The position numbers and the translations under genes are program-made. A model generated the notes under the pieces. The model ran no database searches and was not told the DNA's origin. It worked only from the letters and a program-made list of their open reading frames with translations. From positions 248,001-312,000 of the forward strand of contig SEMN01000462.1 of NCBI GenBank assembly GCA_005408345.1: a stretch of DNA of 64,000 bases. Direction: 5' to 3'. This stretch comes from Macquaria australasica. Lineage: Eukaryota; Chordata; Actinopteri; Centrarchiformes; Percichthyidae. Below, piece after piece: positions 45,401 through 58,822 of this stretch. Every line of letters begins with the position of its first letter. The first letter of the stretch is position 1.

Positions 45401-48400
45401 GTTTTTTTAAATTCTCAAATATCTATTGTTTTCAGTCTCAAAAATCCAGTATCTGTCGAGCTATAATGGCACTGTTTCTAAATGACATTCTGTATCTTTG
45501 GCATTTCTCTGCTGCAATTTCTTGTTACGTATTGATCGACCGAAATATATGCAGACACTAATAATAACACAAAAATATTGGCAATGCTGATATATCGGTC
45601 GGGCTCTAGCGATTATTATCACTCATGGACTTTCAGAGGAAATTGTATCTTGATGATATAATCATATTAGTGATTTTAAGTTTTTGTTTTATGGAAGTGA
45701 ATTCTCAAATCCTCACAATTGAGAGGCTGGAAAGGAATGTTTGGCATTTTGTCTTGAGAAAATTATTTTAACGAATGATTACTTTTCTGGTGATCAACTT
45801 AATGGTTAATTGAATAATTTCAGCTCTAGTAATGGCTAACGGTTAAACACAATTCATCGCATTGAACATGAATTTGATTATTTTATGTGATCTTTGCATA
45901 CGTTTGCCACATTGTGATATACTCTATGGGTTTTATAGTGGAGGTGGGCCACGTCGCCTAAAATAACGACCACCTCCACTAGAGCTGGACCAATAAATTG
46001 GCCGATATTAGCTTATTGTCGGGCGACGAGTAAGCGAGTGGTTGATTTTTCAACTTTAAAATGTCCTTCGTATGTATCTTGGTCTCTCGAATCTAAGGAA
46101 TCCATTTCAAGTTTGTTTGTTATGCGTTTATATTTAAAATCTTACTATTGGCAGATTAAACTCCCATATATAAATATTTATCATTATTGGCCTGAAACGA
46201 CCACTAACATCATTTAAAAATAAATAGTTTTATTAAATAAAAAAATTAAAAACCCAGCAGCAAATACCATACATTTAATGAGCGTGGTTATTGTTTAGGC
46301 CATCTTCTACGGAAGAAATTGATCACAAAACAAAGTGTCATGAATCTCGGTGACTTACCACCTCTGCTAAACGATTTCCTGTGTAGAAATCAGATAAATA
46401 ATTATTATTATACTTATATAAGTATATATACTTATTATATTGTGACATTGATTTTAGCCAAATCAACTCTAATCCATAAACGTTTTTTAGATATTTGTCA
46501 TGGTAGTGATTTCAAAGACATCCTCCATGTTGAATGCAATCAAGGAATGCAGAGTGGACCCCCTCTCCCCACACACACCCCACCCCCCTGCATCCCCCAC
46601 CCTCCCACCCCCCTGCTTTTCACGTCCGTCAGCCCCCCACTACATTCACCTCACTCACACCCTCCACCAGCCACTCCAGGCGAGGACCGACCTTCCCTCT
46701 GGCCATGCTCTCCTGCTCTGGTGGATCTGATGGAGAAGACACTGTGGTGAAATGACAGCTAAAGAGCACCCTCCCCTCTTTATACCCCCCTCCGTCCCCC
46801 AAAGGTATCCCATACATTTAGTTGCCACCCCCCTTTGGGAAGCTTCGGCTCCTTCGACCCTGTTTTTTCCCCTGGCTTCTGCTCGGAGCCTAACTCAATC
46901 AATCAGCACAACCAGGTCACAGTCCTGGATCTAACCATGCCAACTGTGTGTGTGTGTGTGTGTGTTAGAGAGAGAAAGATATCTAGGGCAGTGGTTCCCA
47001 ACCATGTGCCACTGAGGCCCAAGAGTAGGCAGGTTTTCATTCCTGTCGAGCTCTACAGCAGCTGATGGCACTGATGATAAAATCAGCTGCTGTGTAGTTG
47101 GAATGATTGGATAGTGATGAAGATGATGATGATGGTGGTATGTGAACAGACCTTCAGGCTGTGAAAAACAACAGATTATTGACTGGTGGGATTAATGACA
47201 GATTCAATCCCTTGTTATAACGTCCAGAGAGAAATCTCTCAACTGTATTGGACTGTACTGGATGGATTGGCATGTGATTTGTTACACGCATTCATGTTTC
47301 TCTCAGCATTAATTTGATTAACTTGGTCCATTTTTAAACTTTTCTTCTAGATTCGCCATCAGGTCAACATTTTAGTTTGTCCAATACTTTGGTTTAGAGC
47401 TGCAATAATCGTTATTAGTCGAGCTAAAAAGTATTTTGATCGTTTCGGGCATTTTTCAAGCAAAACATTTTCTGGTTTCAGTTTCTCAAATGTGAGGATT
47501 TGCTGCTTTTGTTCGTCTAATATGATATTCAATGAAATATGTTTGAGTTTGAACTGTTGGTTGGTCAAAACAAGCATTTTGAAGACATAACCTTGATCTC
47601 TGGGAAATCCATTTCTTGACATTTTATAGCCTAAAAACTAAAGACTAAACTAATCGATTAATTGAGATTAACCTATAATGAAAATAATCATTAGTTGCAG
47701 CCCTACTTTGGTTTATGACTAAACATTGACATTGCCATCAGCCTCAGCTGTACTGTTTTGGTGCCAATTTGCAAATGTTAGCATGCTAACACACTACACT
47801 AAGATGGTGAATGTGGTAAACATTATACCTGCTTAGCATTAGCATATTAGCATTGTCATTGTGAGCATGTTAGCATGCCGATGTTAGCTTTTAGCTCAAA
47901 ACACTGCTGTCCCTAAGTACAGCCTCACAAAGCCGCAAGCATGGCTGACACTTAGTGTTGTTTATTAGAATCGGGATCATATTGGCATTAGCACATTATT
48001 TTGCTCTGTACCATCTAATCAGCATGCGTCTCATTCATTAAATGTTGATTGAGGATTATTCATATCTCACATTAAATATTAATAACATGAAGGATTAGCG
48101 AATCTGTGTCAATGACATTCCTGCTATCAGACTTATACAATGTAGGGAGCGAGATAAAGGATTGTTGATCTCACATGGAGCCATTGATTATGTTTTTTAA
48201 TTTATTTTGACCACAAGCTGAGCCAGATGGGCATCTCAGCTTGGCCTGAGCAGGCGTCTGCTGTTGTTCACATGCAATTATCATCCTAGAAATAACAAGT
48301 GTTGTTGCCACAACATTGAGAGCAGCTTCTACTCTGTGAATGCATGTGCATCTTTTAAAGAGTAAGTACAGAGGAGGTCCACTGAGGGGAGAGTAGAGAG

Positions 48401-50226
48401 AGGAGAGCTGCTGGAGCTTTTTCTCTGCTCGCTTCCCCCAGCTCCCCCAACATTAGTCCTCCTCACTCACTAATGCAAACACAAAATAGCTGTTGGTTGC
48501 TATGACGGCACACCCTCCCTCCTCCCCCACAGGGATTGTGTGTTGGATGGAGACTAAATTTGCCAACTCCCGGATTCTAATATCTCAGGCGTGGGGAGGG
48601 AATGCTAGTGGCTAGCTGAGGTCACAACTTCCTGAAGCTCAAGACTTACTTTCTTTCTCTTCTCACCTCACAGCAAAGCCTGTTAAGACAGCAGGAGCGC
48701 ATGGAGGAACGAGTGCAGGAGATCGAAGAACAGCTCTGCAAACTCGACTCTGACAAGTGTGTGGTGGAGGTATGTTTTTACACCCTGCTCCTGTGGGTGT
48801 AAACGCAACTACACACATTTTCAGAGATTCTACACGGTGTTGCATAATACAAAGAACATTTCGAGTGGTTTGATGTTTTGTGTGTCCATATTCGTTTCTC
48901 CACAGGACAGGGTGTGTGAGCTGAAAGAGGAGGTGCGTCTGCAGTACCAGCGGATGCACCAGCTCCTGGAGGAGGATCTTGGTCGGACACTGGAGGCTCT
49001 GGATCGGGCTCAGGCTCGGTTCTGCCAGGAGAACGCTGCCCAGGTTTTGGTTCTGGGAGAGCAGCGCCACGAGGCCCAGAAGCTGCTGAGCTCCATCCAC
49101 ACGGCCTTCAGTAAGGCAGAGGAGCTGAGCTTCATGAAAAACACCAAGCCGGTTAAAATCCTCACAGACAGGTGAGAGAAAAGCTCTTGGATTTTTAAAA
49201 TGGATGTTCTACTTTTTTGCCCGTGGGTCTATAATACGCAGGTGATGTTTCCAAGCTGATGTCTTATCTTGAATTTTGCATGTCTCTTGGCACTTGTTGC
49301 AGGTCTCAGGCATGTGTGGGCAGCAGTCTCCCTCCTTACAAAGTGGGGAATCTAAACTCTAAACTATTCCTCTCTGAAATCTCAAAAAGAGAAAAGAGCT
49401 TGAAGAGAACGCTGGAAGGTAGGATCTTAAACACGCCTATCAGGGTTTAATCTAGGACACTACTGTCATGAGTGTGTTTTCATTTTAATTACCTCTTATC
49501 TCCCCCCTTTTCTCTTTTCTCTCAGCTCCCCTCACCCCTCCCTCGACCTTCCTGCAGTCTGTCCCTGCGTATCCCAGCGGTCAGAGCTCTGGCTCTGGAG
49601 CAGAGAAACGGAAACATTCCACTGCCTTCCCAGAGGGAAACGGGAACGTCGGAAAAACCGCCGCTCCCGGTTTCAAGGACTCCTCCTCCTCCTCTTCATC
49701 CTCTTCCTCATCGTTAGCCAAACAGCCCTACCTGGGCTCCGGCTCTGCCTCTGGAGAAGGCCAGTCTACCAATCAGCAGCCTCTCGGCCCCTGTGGCCCG
49801 CCTCACATCAGCGAGAGCGGCGGGACAGGAAGTGGGAGCGGCTCTCTGACCAACCACCATTCAGGCTCCGTGTTCGGCTCCTCGCACTTTCCTCCTGGAG
49901 GCAGCAGCTCCTCACACTCCTCCCAGCAGGCTGTGCTGCCTCAATATGGCGGCCGTAAGATCCTGGTGTGCACGATGGATAACTGCTACTGCTCCGGAGT
50001 GCCCTCGGTGTCGGGCCACCGTAGCCATCCCCCGTACCCGCGCTCTGGCTCTTTCCCCTGGGTCAGCGCCCAAGACTACCCCCCTCCTCCTGGCCTGGCC
50101 TCTGGAGGTCCGTCCATGCAGGGCTTGGCAGTGAGGGACTGGATAGACGCCTCTCAGACACACAGACATGCAGATTTTTACGGGCTGTATGGGCAGCCCT
50201 CTACAAAGCACTATGTCACCAGTTAA
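42411..50226 (+). CDS. trim8: TRIM8, RING/B-box/coiled-coil E3 ubiquitin ligase
   Basis: Exons 42411-42986, 48674-48769, 48906-49171, 49303-49418 and 49526-50226 join in phase to 584 codons plus TAA; the human protein is 551 residues. The RING (CPICLHVF...HNFCRGC...RCPEC) is followed by two B-boxes (CILCRRGPP...CLRCNAPCC, then CLQHDEYRLYHCEAE). A coiled coil follows (residues ~195-270) and a long Ser/Pro/Gly-rich C-terminal region ending QPSTKHYVTS, as in human TRIM8. TRIM8 is an E3 ligase acting in nuclear bodies and cytoplasm on SOCS1/PIAS3, TAK1-NF-kB and p53 pathways. The start MAETWRNC matches the human MAENWKNC; in-frame ATGs at 42381, 42396 and 42399 could add up to 10 residues, and 42396 has a good Kozak A at -3. 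The neighbour arl3 matches human synteny. An eleven-serine run (~49680-49714) is an expansion not in human. Which teleost ohnologue (trim8a or b) is not determined. Confidence 0.96.
43155..43495 (+). mobile_element. Palindromic MITE-like repeat, copy 1
   Basis: The body GGTTCCAGCTTCTCAAATGT...GACATTTTATAGACTATGAA is flanked by inverse-complementary AATCGATTAA and TTAACCGATAATG arms. The same body recurs at 45062 (inverted), 47397 and 60590. Confidence 0.55.
45062..45362 (-). mobile_element. Palindromic MITE-like repeat, copy 2 (inverted)
   Basis: It starts CGGCTGCAACTAACGATTGT and ends ATCGACTAATCGTTGCAGCT, so the ends are inverted repeats. The body is the reverse complement of copy 1. Confidence 0.65.
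47397..47708 (+). mobile_element. Palindromic MITE-like repeat, copy 3
   Basis: It starts AGCTGCAATAATCGTTATTA and ends AATCATTAGTTGCAGCCCT. The body contains TTTCTCAAATGTGAGGATTT and GACATTTTATAGCC as in the other copies. Confidence 0.65.
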
Positions 50227-50356
50227 CAGAGTAGACACACACACACACTTGGATATAGGGACAGGCACCAAAATATCACACCTTTACCGACTCTAACCGG
50301 AAAAAACACAATACAGTTATACTATACACACATTAAAATATTAGAATTTATATCCA

Positions 50357-50357
<1 letters not shown>

Positions 50358-50398
<41 letters not shown>
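50358..50398. repeat. (CA)n microsatellite in the trim8 3' UTR
   Basis: About 20 CA units; a second shorter CA run lies at 50236-50247. Confidence 0.9.
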
Positions 50399-51669
50399 TC
50401 TAGAACATGTATACACATTCGGGGGCAGGGTTGATCTCTTTGTGTTTTTATTTTCTTTATTTTCAGTCAGTGTTTCATGTAGTGTATTATACGTAAAATG
50501 CATAAACAACCAACCACTCACTCTGGCACAACTTAGCTCGGCATTTTACACATCAACAAGAAACAAGAGGAGGAGGAGAGGAGAGTATGACATGCATCTT
50601 TTTATTTATAGAGTAGGAGATGGATAGAAAATGAACTTTTTATTAGAAAATCTTCTCATGCCTCTTCATGGCTTGTCACTGACGCTAAAGGGAAAAGAGA
50701 TAATACTGTGCAGTGTTGACCTTTCCAGTTTAGCGCCTCATGTTTCTCTGATATAATCACCCCTCCAGTTGTACTGAGGTCAATTGCCTTATGTTATTAG
50801 CATCATATTTTTCTCTGCCCAGTTCACGTTGTTTGATAGATCCTTTAAAGAGGGACTGCGGTCCCTTTGTCTCTTGATTTTTATCGTCATGGCACCTCTT
50901 CCTTTCTTTGCTTAGTTCAGGGATGGATCGTACGGCTTGAACACAAAACGCTCTTCCATGGAACACCCACAATGCACTTGTGGATGCCTTTTTATGCCTG
51001 GACTACAGATGCTGACCTGCAGAGGGACACTAGTGCTGCATATGAAGAGGGCCAGTGTACCCTCTTAGAGTTTTGGGAATTTGGCCCTTATTCCTAGCAC
51101 TCCCTTTCTGCTACCAGGCTTCCCACGGGACAGAAAGCTTCTGACAAAGACTGTTTCCATTTAGTAATTACTATGACTTTGTGTTATTTGGTACATCTGT
51201 AGGTTTCATGCTTGTCTAGAGAGACTCTTTGATTTTAGAGAAAAAGGCAAGACGGGACAGACCAAACCAATCAAGCATCTGGAGGATCTGATGATGCTGT
51301 AATTGTACTTCCTGCAGGGCAAAGATGTCACTTCCTCTCAATAAGCACACGAGCTCTTGGCTTCCTGTTTGCAGCTGAAAGCATGCAAGGAAGAGTTTTT
51401 TAAAGCACTCAAAAGAAGAACAATGGGGGGAAAAATGTATGCAGTTTTAAAATGAGTGTATGAAAGAAAAGAAGGGTGGGAGGAATTTTTTTTCCAAGAA
51501 CTTTTTCTAAAAGAACAAGACTGGACTGCGAGATGTAAGCAATTGTCATCATCCTAAAAAGGAGCTGTTACAACAGTCAGCATAAAGAGAAAAAAACAAC
51601 ATAAAAGTATCTTTTTTTGTAAATATTTTGTGAAATGGAAAAATTACAGACGTGATTTGGAGGGTTCCA

Positions 51670-51675
51670 AATAAA
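51670..51675 (+). terminator. Polyadenylation signal AATAAA (trim8, proximal)
   Basis: AATAAA about 1.45 kb after the stop; another AATAAA at 51785-51790 is a possible distal signal. Confidence 0.5.
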
Positions 51676-52199
51676 TGAACAAATTTAAACCGGTCTCTGC
51701 TGTCAGCTCTGTATGTGCAAATCCCGTTTTCTCATGTTCGTTTAAAGTATAAGGCTAGCAATATTCTATATTTTTGTTATTGTCAATAAATCCCATGAAA
51801 AGACCAAAACCATCAATGCGTTAGTACTTTAATACTTTCCCATATCCGTACCCTATCTGTGGCCCCAAGCCCAATGGTTCCCACTGTAAATCCTCAAAAA
51901 TGGGTCACAAATATAAAGTGTCATTAAAAATAAATAAATAAATAAAGACTCAGTAATTCCCTAAAACAGCTGGGCACTGTAGTTTTAAGCAAACATCACT
52001 CAAACGAGTAAAAGTGCATTTGTGGGGGACTATTTTCAGCAGCGGATTAACACACATTTGGTGAACTAGCAAGTATTTAGGCTGCCTGAACAATGTTTGT
52101 TGGACTGATTCAAAATAAACTACAGTGTGTTCATGGTAGCGAAGGAACAAATCACTGAATGCAACAGTGTGGCTCATTGATGTGTTGACTGTGTACTAG

Positions 52200-52480
52200 T
52201 TTTCAGCCATGCCACAGACTGAAATATCTCAACAACTACTGGATGGATTGCCGGGAAATTTTTTCCAGATCATGTTCCCCTCGGGATGAATTGTAATAAC
52301 GTTGGTGATCCGTTAATTTTTCATTTGTCCAAAACTGTGGCTCATGACGAAATACCTGCAAAACGAATAACATCCCCATCAACTGCCAATTAGTAAATGT
52401 TAGCATGCTAACACGCTAAACATGGTAAACATTATACCTGCTAAACATCAGCATGTTAGCTGATGATGGCATTTAGCTAG
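52200..52480. repeat. Dispersed repeat with GTTAGCATGCTAACACGCTAA
   Basis: The block AATATCTCAACAACTACTGG...AATGTTAGCATGCTAAC...GTAAACATTATACCTGCT recurs in part at 47770-47850, with matching order of motifs. Confidence 0.5.
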
Positions 52481-54318
52481 TATGATCACGTTACATTTGA
52501 CTACAAATATTTGCTTCGTCTCCCATTCACTTCTATTGAAGCCCGTAGGACAGGCAAATTCAAGCGTTCTTTTCATCTCGATCTCCTGCAGATTTGCAGC
52601 TCAGACTTCACCTTTGTTCAATTTTGACCGCGCAGGTTTTCTTTGTTATTATTCTAGTGTTTCCTCGTTATTTTTAAGTACGTTATCACACTACCAGACA
52701 ACAAACTGTAGCATTGCTCTGACCAATATTTATTTATTAACCCGCATCAGAAACGTGACACCTCTTCCTTTTTGCGCGGGGTGATTTCGTAGGATGGGAA
52801 GGTTGTGTGACTGTACGTTAATGCTGCAGTCATGTCATATTGGAGTTATTGTAATTACGAGTTTCCGACTTGTAAATAATGTTCATGTCAACATCAGACT
52901 CGTAATCACAACTGGGAAACACTGCTACATCAGACATGGAAACAAAACAATCATGGACGCCTCATGTCAACCAAAGTCCATTGTTTAATGTAAATAAGCT
53001 TAAATTAAATTGATACAGTGTTAAATTTTCAGTACATTTATTAATACAGCTTCACAGAGACTTAGTCTTGGTACGGAGGAATAAGTTAATTCATTGTTGG
53101 TTTTGGTCTTTTCATGGGATTTGTTCAAAATAAGAAAATTATAGAATATCACCAGCCTTATCTTTCAATATTTCTCACATTTGTACGAACACACAATCTC
53201 AGCATTTGATTCGTGCTCGGTGTTTTGGTTTTGTTTCCAGTTCATACAGTCATCCCTAGACAGTCATCTGTTTACTCTTAATATGACTTTTAACAAAAAC
53301 GACATCCTCCCACTTGTACCCTAACATTACACAATCTCTGCTGTTCCTTCTTAAACATGAAAAATAATCTGCCTTTTTTCTGTTTGACAGTTCATCTATT
53401 AGTGTATTTATTATTTACCTTTAAAAGACATGTTAACAGAAGGACAAACCCATTTAAACAAAACTTTAAACATCTCTGTGTCCACCCAGTACAAACAGGG
53501 CTCATGAGTGTGTGGGTGGGTGGAGGCCTGCAGAGAGAAAACAGGATGGAGAGATCGAGTCTTGAGATGAGTAGTCAGTCAGAGTGTATGTGTTTGTTTG
53601 TTCCCCTCGGCCTGATTAAGCGGTTGCATTACTGCTTTACCCTACCCAGCACTTTGAGCCTCAATCCCGTTCAGACAGCATGGATTGATCCACTTGTGTG
53701 TTTGTGTTTGAATGAGTGAAAAGGGAATGGAAATTTAAAAAAAAAAGAAAAAGAGAGCTCCAGAACAGCCTACCAGCACCGCTGGCACACACAGAGCCAG
53801 GCTAGCAGTTTCCCCCTGCATCCAGTGTTTGTGCTAAGCTAAGCTAACCAACTTCTGGCTGCAGCTTCATATATTTAATCTCTACCTTAAAGCTAACATG
53901 GATGCAAGGTCATTTAAGCGCTCAGGAAATTTGAACATCTACTATTCCATCTGCTGAAGAAGAAGATCAAAAACAACCTTGTGGTGAGATTGGTTTGCCA
54001 ACTACTGTTTCCGAAGTCAAGAATGAATCTCAATCTCTTTTTCATGGTTTTTGTAGGACAAGCATGTCATTTTGAGTTTCTGAATGTCAATCAGTGGTTA
54101 ATGTACACGTAAAAACAAACATTTTTAATCATACTGCTTCTTCTTGCTCCACCCTCGTCTTCCTCCCACCTCTTTCCCGTGTTGAGCTGGTGGAAGCAGA
54201 GGTCTGATGTGTTTTTTTCTCACGTCAGCAAACCTCAGCAGAGACACAGGCAGCCAAGAACTGTGGGGTCGGAGGTGCAGTATAAATTACAGCGCTGCTT
54301 TTCTATCTTTCACTCTCT

Positions 54319-54319
<1 letters not shown>

Positions 54320-54354
<35 letters not shown>

Positions 54355-54365
54355 CTCTCTCTCCT
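54320..54365. repeat. (CA)n(CT)n microsatellite
   Basis: A CA run passing into CT repeats. Confidence 0.9.
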
Positions 54366-54669
54366 GACACACATTTTCTCACACTTGCACACACAGCTGC
54401 TGCACAGCTGTCTGATCCATGAGGAGAAAAAAAGGCAGTAATTCGGTCGCCTATGTCTCTGATATGTATCTCTGACACACACACACACACACGCTGTCTG
54501 GCTCCGTTAAATTACCCACACACACACACATGGACACGCTGTGAGGGGAAAAGGCTTTTATTCACTGATAAAACAACCACAGAAGCAGATAAAACACCAA
54601 AAACTACTTAAAAAGAAAATTCTTTTGATTTTTTCAGTGTACACACTTTTTTAAAATTATCCTCAAGGC

Positions 54670-55215
54670 TCTAATCTACTACAGGAACAATTTGACATTT
54701 TGGGAGATACACATATGCACTTTCTTGCCGAGAGTTAGATGAGAAGATCAGTACCACTCTCGTACGGTAAATGTAAGACTACAGCAGCTGCTTAGCTTAG
54801 CTTAGCATAAAGACTGGAAACAGGGAAACAGCTAGTCTGGCTCTGTCCAAAGGTAACAGCATCTGCCCACCAGCACCTCTAAAGCTCACTAATTAACGCA
54901 TTATAGCTTGTTAATCTGCACAAAAAAACGACAATTAACCATTTTTATGTGCCAACTGGTTGTTGGTTGGGACCAGTTGCCAGGCAACCAGCAAAGACTC
55001 CTGGAAGTTACTGCTCCCAGCCAAGAAAAAAGCTGGCACATAAAGTTTTAAACTTCAGTTTTTGTACGGATTAAACAAACAGGCTAGCTGCTCCACCCCG
55101 TTTCCATTCTTTATGCTAAGCTAAGCTAACCAGCTGCTAGCTGCAGCTTCATATTGAGTGTACCGACATGAGAGTGATATTGATCTTCTAGTCAAACTCT
55201 CCACCAGAAAGCAAA
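54670..55215. mobile_element. Long palindromic MITE-like repeat
   Basis: The left half has TTAGCTTAGCATAAAGACTG and AACAGCTAGTCTGGCTC. The right half has the inverse complements (CAGGCTAGCTGCTCC, CATTCTTTATGCTAAGCTAA), and outer parts GATGAGAAGATCAGTACCAC and GTGATATTGATCTTCTAG also pair. The element can fold end to end. The 53800-53900 segment (CTAAGCTAAGCTAACCAACT) is a half copy. Confidence 0.65.
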
Positions 55216-58200
55216 TAGCATATGTTCCAATTGTCTTTTTTCTGTGTATCATATTGTATTTTCCATAGTGCTTTGTGAGAACCGAACGTAACAGGGAGTT
55301 AAAAGCCAGAAACGAGGAACAATACTAGTGCATTCTGTCTGTGTGAGAGGAGAGGAAGACTGGACAATGAGGATCTTTGTGAAAGAAGAAGAAGAGGCTG
55401 TTTGCACGTCTCCAAGGCCCTCTGGATCAGTCGTGTCCAATGTTTCGCAAAGTAAAACATACAGCATACTGTTCCTACAGCAGGAACACACTGTTAGACA
55501 TGTTACGCCTCCAAATGTCTTCTTCTGGGCAATTATTTATGACCTGAATGTAGTTCGGAGTTCAATAATAAGCCTGTAAGCTTTAAAATGAATTTTTCAG
55601 CTGTAAGACAAACAAATAGCTACAGGACACAGGGTGGAAGGTAAGTCATTTCAAGTTGTCTCAGTGCTGTTAGTAAGTGAGTACAATCTACAATTAGTAA
55701 TTCTGGCTTCACCTAAGTACGTTTTTAATCAAGTACTCACTACACTTGGAACTCCATGTTTTACAAATATCTTACATTGAAAGTGAAAGGCAGGTGTTAT
55801 TTTGTCCTTTTTTTTTTTGAATATTAACCCCATTAAAAGACCAGATCTAACAATTAATTTATGCAACTAACAAGTACTGTGTCTGATGCCATATTGTCGT
55901 TGAATAAGACTAGAGCTGTGTCTCAAATTAGGGCACTATGTACTGACTTGTGTAGTGCGTTCACTGTGACAGGGTGGTGTCGTTTGCCATACTTATATAT
56001 ATAAGCACGCAAGTACGCGATTTGGGACACAGCGTAAGAATCTGTAGCCATGCTAGCTGCTCTGCGAGGCTGTACTTTGTACAAACAAAGACATGTTGAC
56101 AAAAAAGTGTCATCGTGAAATAAAATGGTCATTGGGAAAAATAAAAGCAGACTTTGGAAGAATATACTGACGTAAAAGCTGCTGGAAAGAAACAACGAGT
56201 GAGTCTACAGCCATGCTAGCAGCTCTGTGAGACTGTACTTATGCACAGCGGTGCTTCAAGCTAAATGCATGCTAACATTTGCTAATTAGCATTAAACACA
56301 AAGTAGCTACAGCAGAGGCTGATGGGAGTGCCTTTAGTTTTGGAGGTATTTTCTGTACATTCTGAACTCAACAGCAAATCATTTTCTTTATAACAACCCA
56401 TACTCGCACCTTTAAAGTGATTACGGAAGGATGATTTCATGGCTGTACCTGTTCATGCTCTGATTCAGACAAAACAGCACAAAGCTCCTGTTCAGCACCT
56501 TTCAGGTAGCTTAGATACAAAGAAGTACAGGTAATCAAGCTGATCATCAGGTTATGTGACTACAGCTGTACGTCTGCTTCAGCACCCTGACGCAGATCAA
56601 TGCACTCACTGTCTGATCAGGTTGCGGTTTGGCTCCCATTGAACTCAGTATTTCTATTCTGTTCTTGCTTCGCCTTCTAACAGACTTTGGTGAAAACCAG
56701 AGGCAAAGGCCGAAAGGGTTGCAATGTGCTCCCAGCTTTGCTTGACTAAGCAATAAATGGATCCAAGCCAGCTCCTGACTGGGCAGGAAGATGATCAGAC
56801 CTCTGCTCATGAGGGGCTCTCACTGTCCAACCACACAAACCTGTACTAAAAGGCCAAAAGCAGCACAGATCTGAATCCAGTCTGAACTGGATGGGGCCTC
56901 CACAGGAGCTGCACTAAGCACTGAAATTAGCCACAGAATTGGACAATAGATTTCTGAGATGTGACTGCACAATGGAGGCAGTTGTGGAAGTATTCAGATC
57001 TTTTACTTAGGTAAAAGTAGCAATACCACAATGTAAAGACTGTTGCAAGTAAAAGTCCCACATTAAAAAAGTATTGCCATTTAAAGTATTACATCATGGA
57101 GCTCCCAAGGTCCTAAAATATGTTGTTGTTGTTTTTGTCAATCTTATGTGCACAAGATAATACTTTGTGTGCGCTAGTAACTATCTGGTTACACAAGATA
57201 AAAAACAAATATTTTTTCAGGACTTCAAGAGCTCTCTTGTTAGTTTTGTTGAAGGACAACATACAACTTTAACATACTTATTGGTGAGATCATGTAAATC
57301 CCAGCATAACTCCAACCTGTCTAAACAGTCACATAAGGTAAGATAAAATGTAGTGGAGTAAAAAGTACAACATTTCCCTTTGAAACGTAGCAGAGTAAAA
57401 GTATAAAATAACATAAACTGGAAATACTCGAGTAGAGTACCTAAAAAATGTACTTAAGTACAGTACTTGAGTAAAGGTACATAGTTAAATGTACTGGGTG
57501 GAGGTGGAAGACCGCGATGTTGTCAGACAGATGTCCTCATCCATCACACCCCTCTAACATGCAGGCAACACAGGTATGCAGGTGGTCTCGTGTACCTGCA
57601 GCCCTCTATGCCCTGGAGGTGGATTAGGTTTGTGCATTCCAGATAGTTAGTCAGTCTGGCTGGGGGAGAAGATCCAAGCTGCACAGCTTCTCCTGCTCAG
57701 CCCCAGGCCATGAGGTACTTACCCAACCAGGTGGATACAGCACCACCTGCCTGAAACTCCTGCCTGTTAGAACAAACCAAATTGGATTTCATATTTAGTA
57801 TATTGCAGCCCTTATTCTGTTACAACCCACACAAAAAGATATTTAGGTACAATCCATGACTCAAGGTAAACATGAGGTACATGCCATCTTTTAATACACG
57901 GATTAACTAGTCAACAACTAAGTCTTAAATTATTCATCTTTTCTGAGGCTGTTAAATGTTTGATTGTATCCGTAAGGGTGAGGAATAACACAGGCCTTTA
58001 TTTTCAGTTATGCAGTCAAACTTTTGTACAGGACAGTGGTCTCCAAGCTTTTTTTGACCCTCAAATACAAAGCGATGTCTTCGTGTGTCCTCCTGTCACT
58101 GGCTGCATGTCTAAGAGTTGTGAGCAGTTCAACCAAAGAGTGATTTTCCCTTCTCAGATTGTTTAATTTGAATTAATTTTAGGTGCCCGAAAAGGAAAAC

Positions 58201-58822
58201 CATACACTATATCGAGCTTGAAGGTTCATTATTGACCTCAGATTGGAGAAAAGTCAGAAAAAATAAGCTAAATGTGGGTAGCAAATTTTAGTTTTGTCTT
58301 ATTTACAACCCTGTAAGTCATCTCCAAACCCCTTAGATTCATCTGTGACCCCTTCTGAGGGATTGGAAACCACTAGTACAGGTGAACATACCTGTAATTT
58401 ATATGGGGAAAAAAGTCCTAAATGCAAATGTTTGCTTTTAACCTTTTCTGTTATTAAGACGATGTGTTCTTCGCTTTAGACACCATCAGTAATACAATAC
58501 AATACTTTTGGAGAGAAATGCATTTGTAGGATGTATTTGAATTATTGCGTTGAAATATTTACAGTCAGGATGCCATATTGGTCTTGAATTCAGTGCTCTG
58601 TTAAATTCAATAGAGCTGCTGTCTCCCACAGAGGCCTCTCCACACAGGCTTGAATGCTGTCATGAACAGCTGACTCCACCTGCTACTAGTGTGTGACCAC
58701 TACAGTCTGGTGAGATTTACAAAAAAACAAAACAATGTCCCTGCATGACCTGAGTGAACTTAAGTATATTAATGCAGCAAGAAGCTTAATTCAAATCAGT
58801 AGTTTCTGATTTTTCTTATCTT

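Larger units (their letters stand above)
42987..48673. other. trim8 intron 1, rich in repeats
   Basis: The 5.7-kb intron holds at least three copies of a palindromic GGCTGCAACTAACGATT-ended repeat, GCTAACATGCTAAC-type repeats (44900-45060, 47750-47910), a C-rich tract (46555-46720) and a TG run near 46945. No coding exon was recognised. Confidence 0.6.
50227..51690 (+). other. trim8: trim8 3' UTR
   Basis: The region from the TAA to the first polyadenylation signal has no other gene. It contains a (CA)n tract at 50358-50398 and AT-rich blocks. A longer form could run on to a second signal at 51785. Confidence 0.5.
51806..58822. other. Intergenic region between trim8 and arl3, repeats only
   Basis: No supported coding exon on either strand. 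Visible are GCTAACATG-type repeats (52200-52480, 56220-56340), a palindromic GCTTAGCTTAGCATAAAGAC element (54670-55215) and its partial copy near 53760-53960. There are also CA/CT microsatellites (54320-54365, 54475-54492), copies of the CAGTGGTGG family (56985-57090, 57340-57505) and a GC-richer unexplained patch at 57490-57780. Confidence 0.55.

Noticed and set aside
49912..50271. A minus-strand open frame opposite the trim8 last exon.
   Set aside because: It is an antisense shadow of the Pro/Ser-rich trim8 coding sequence.
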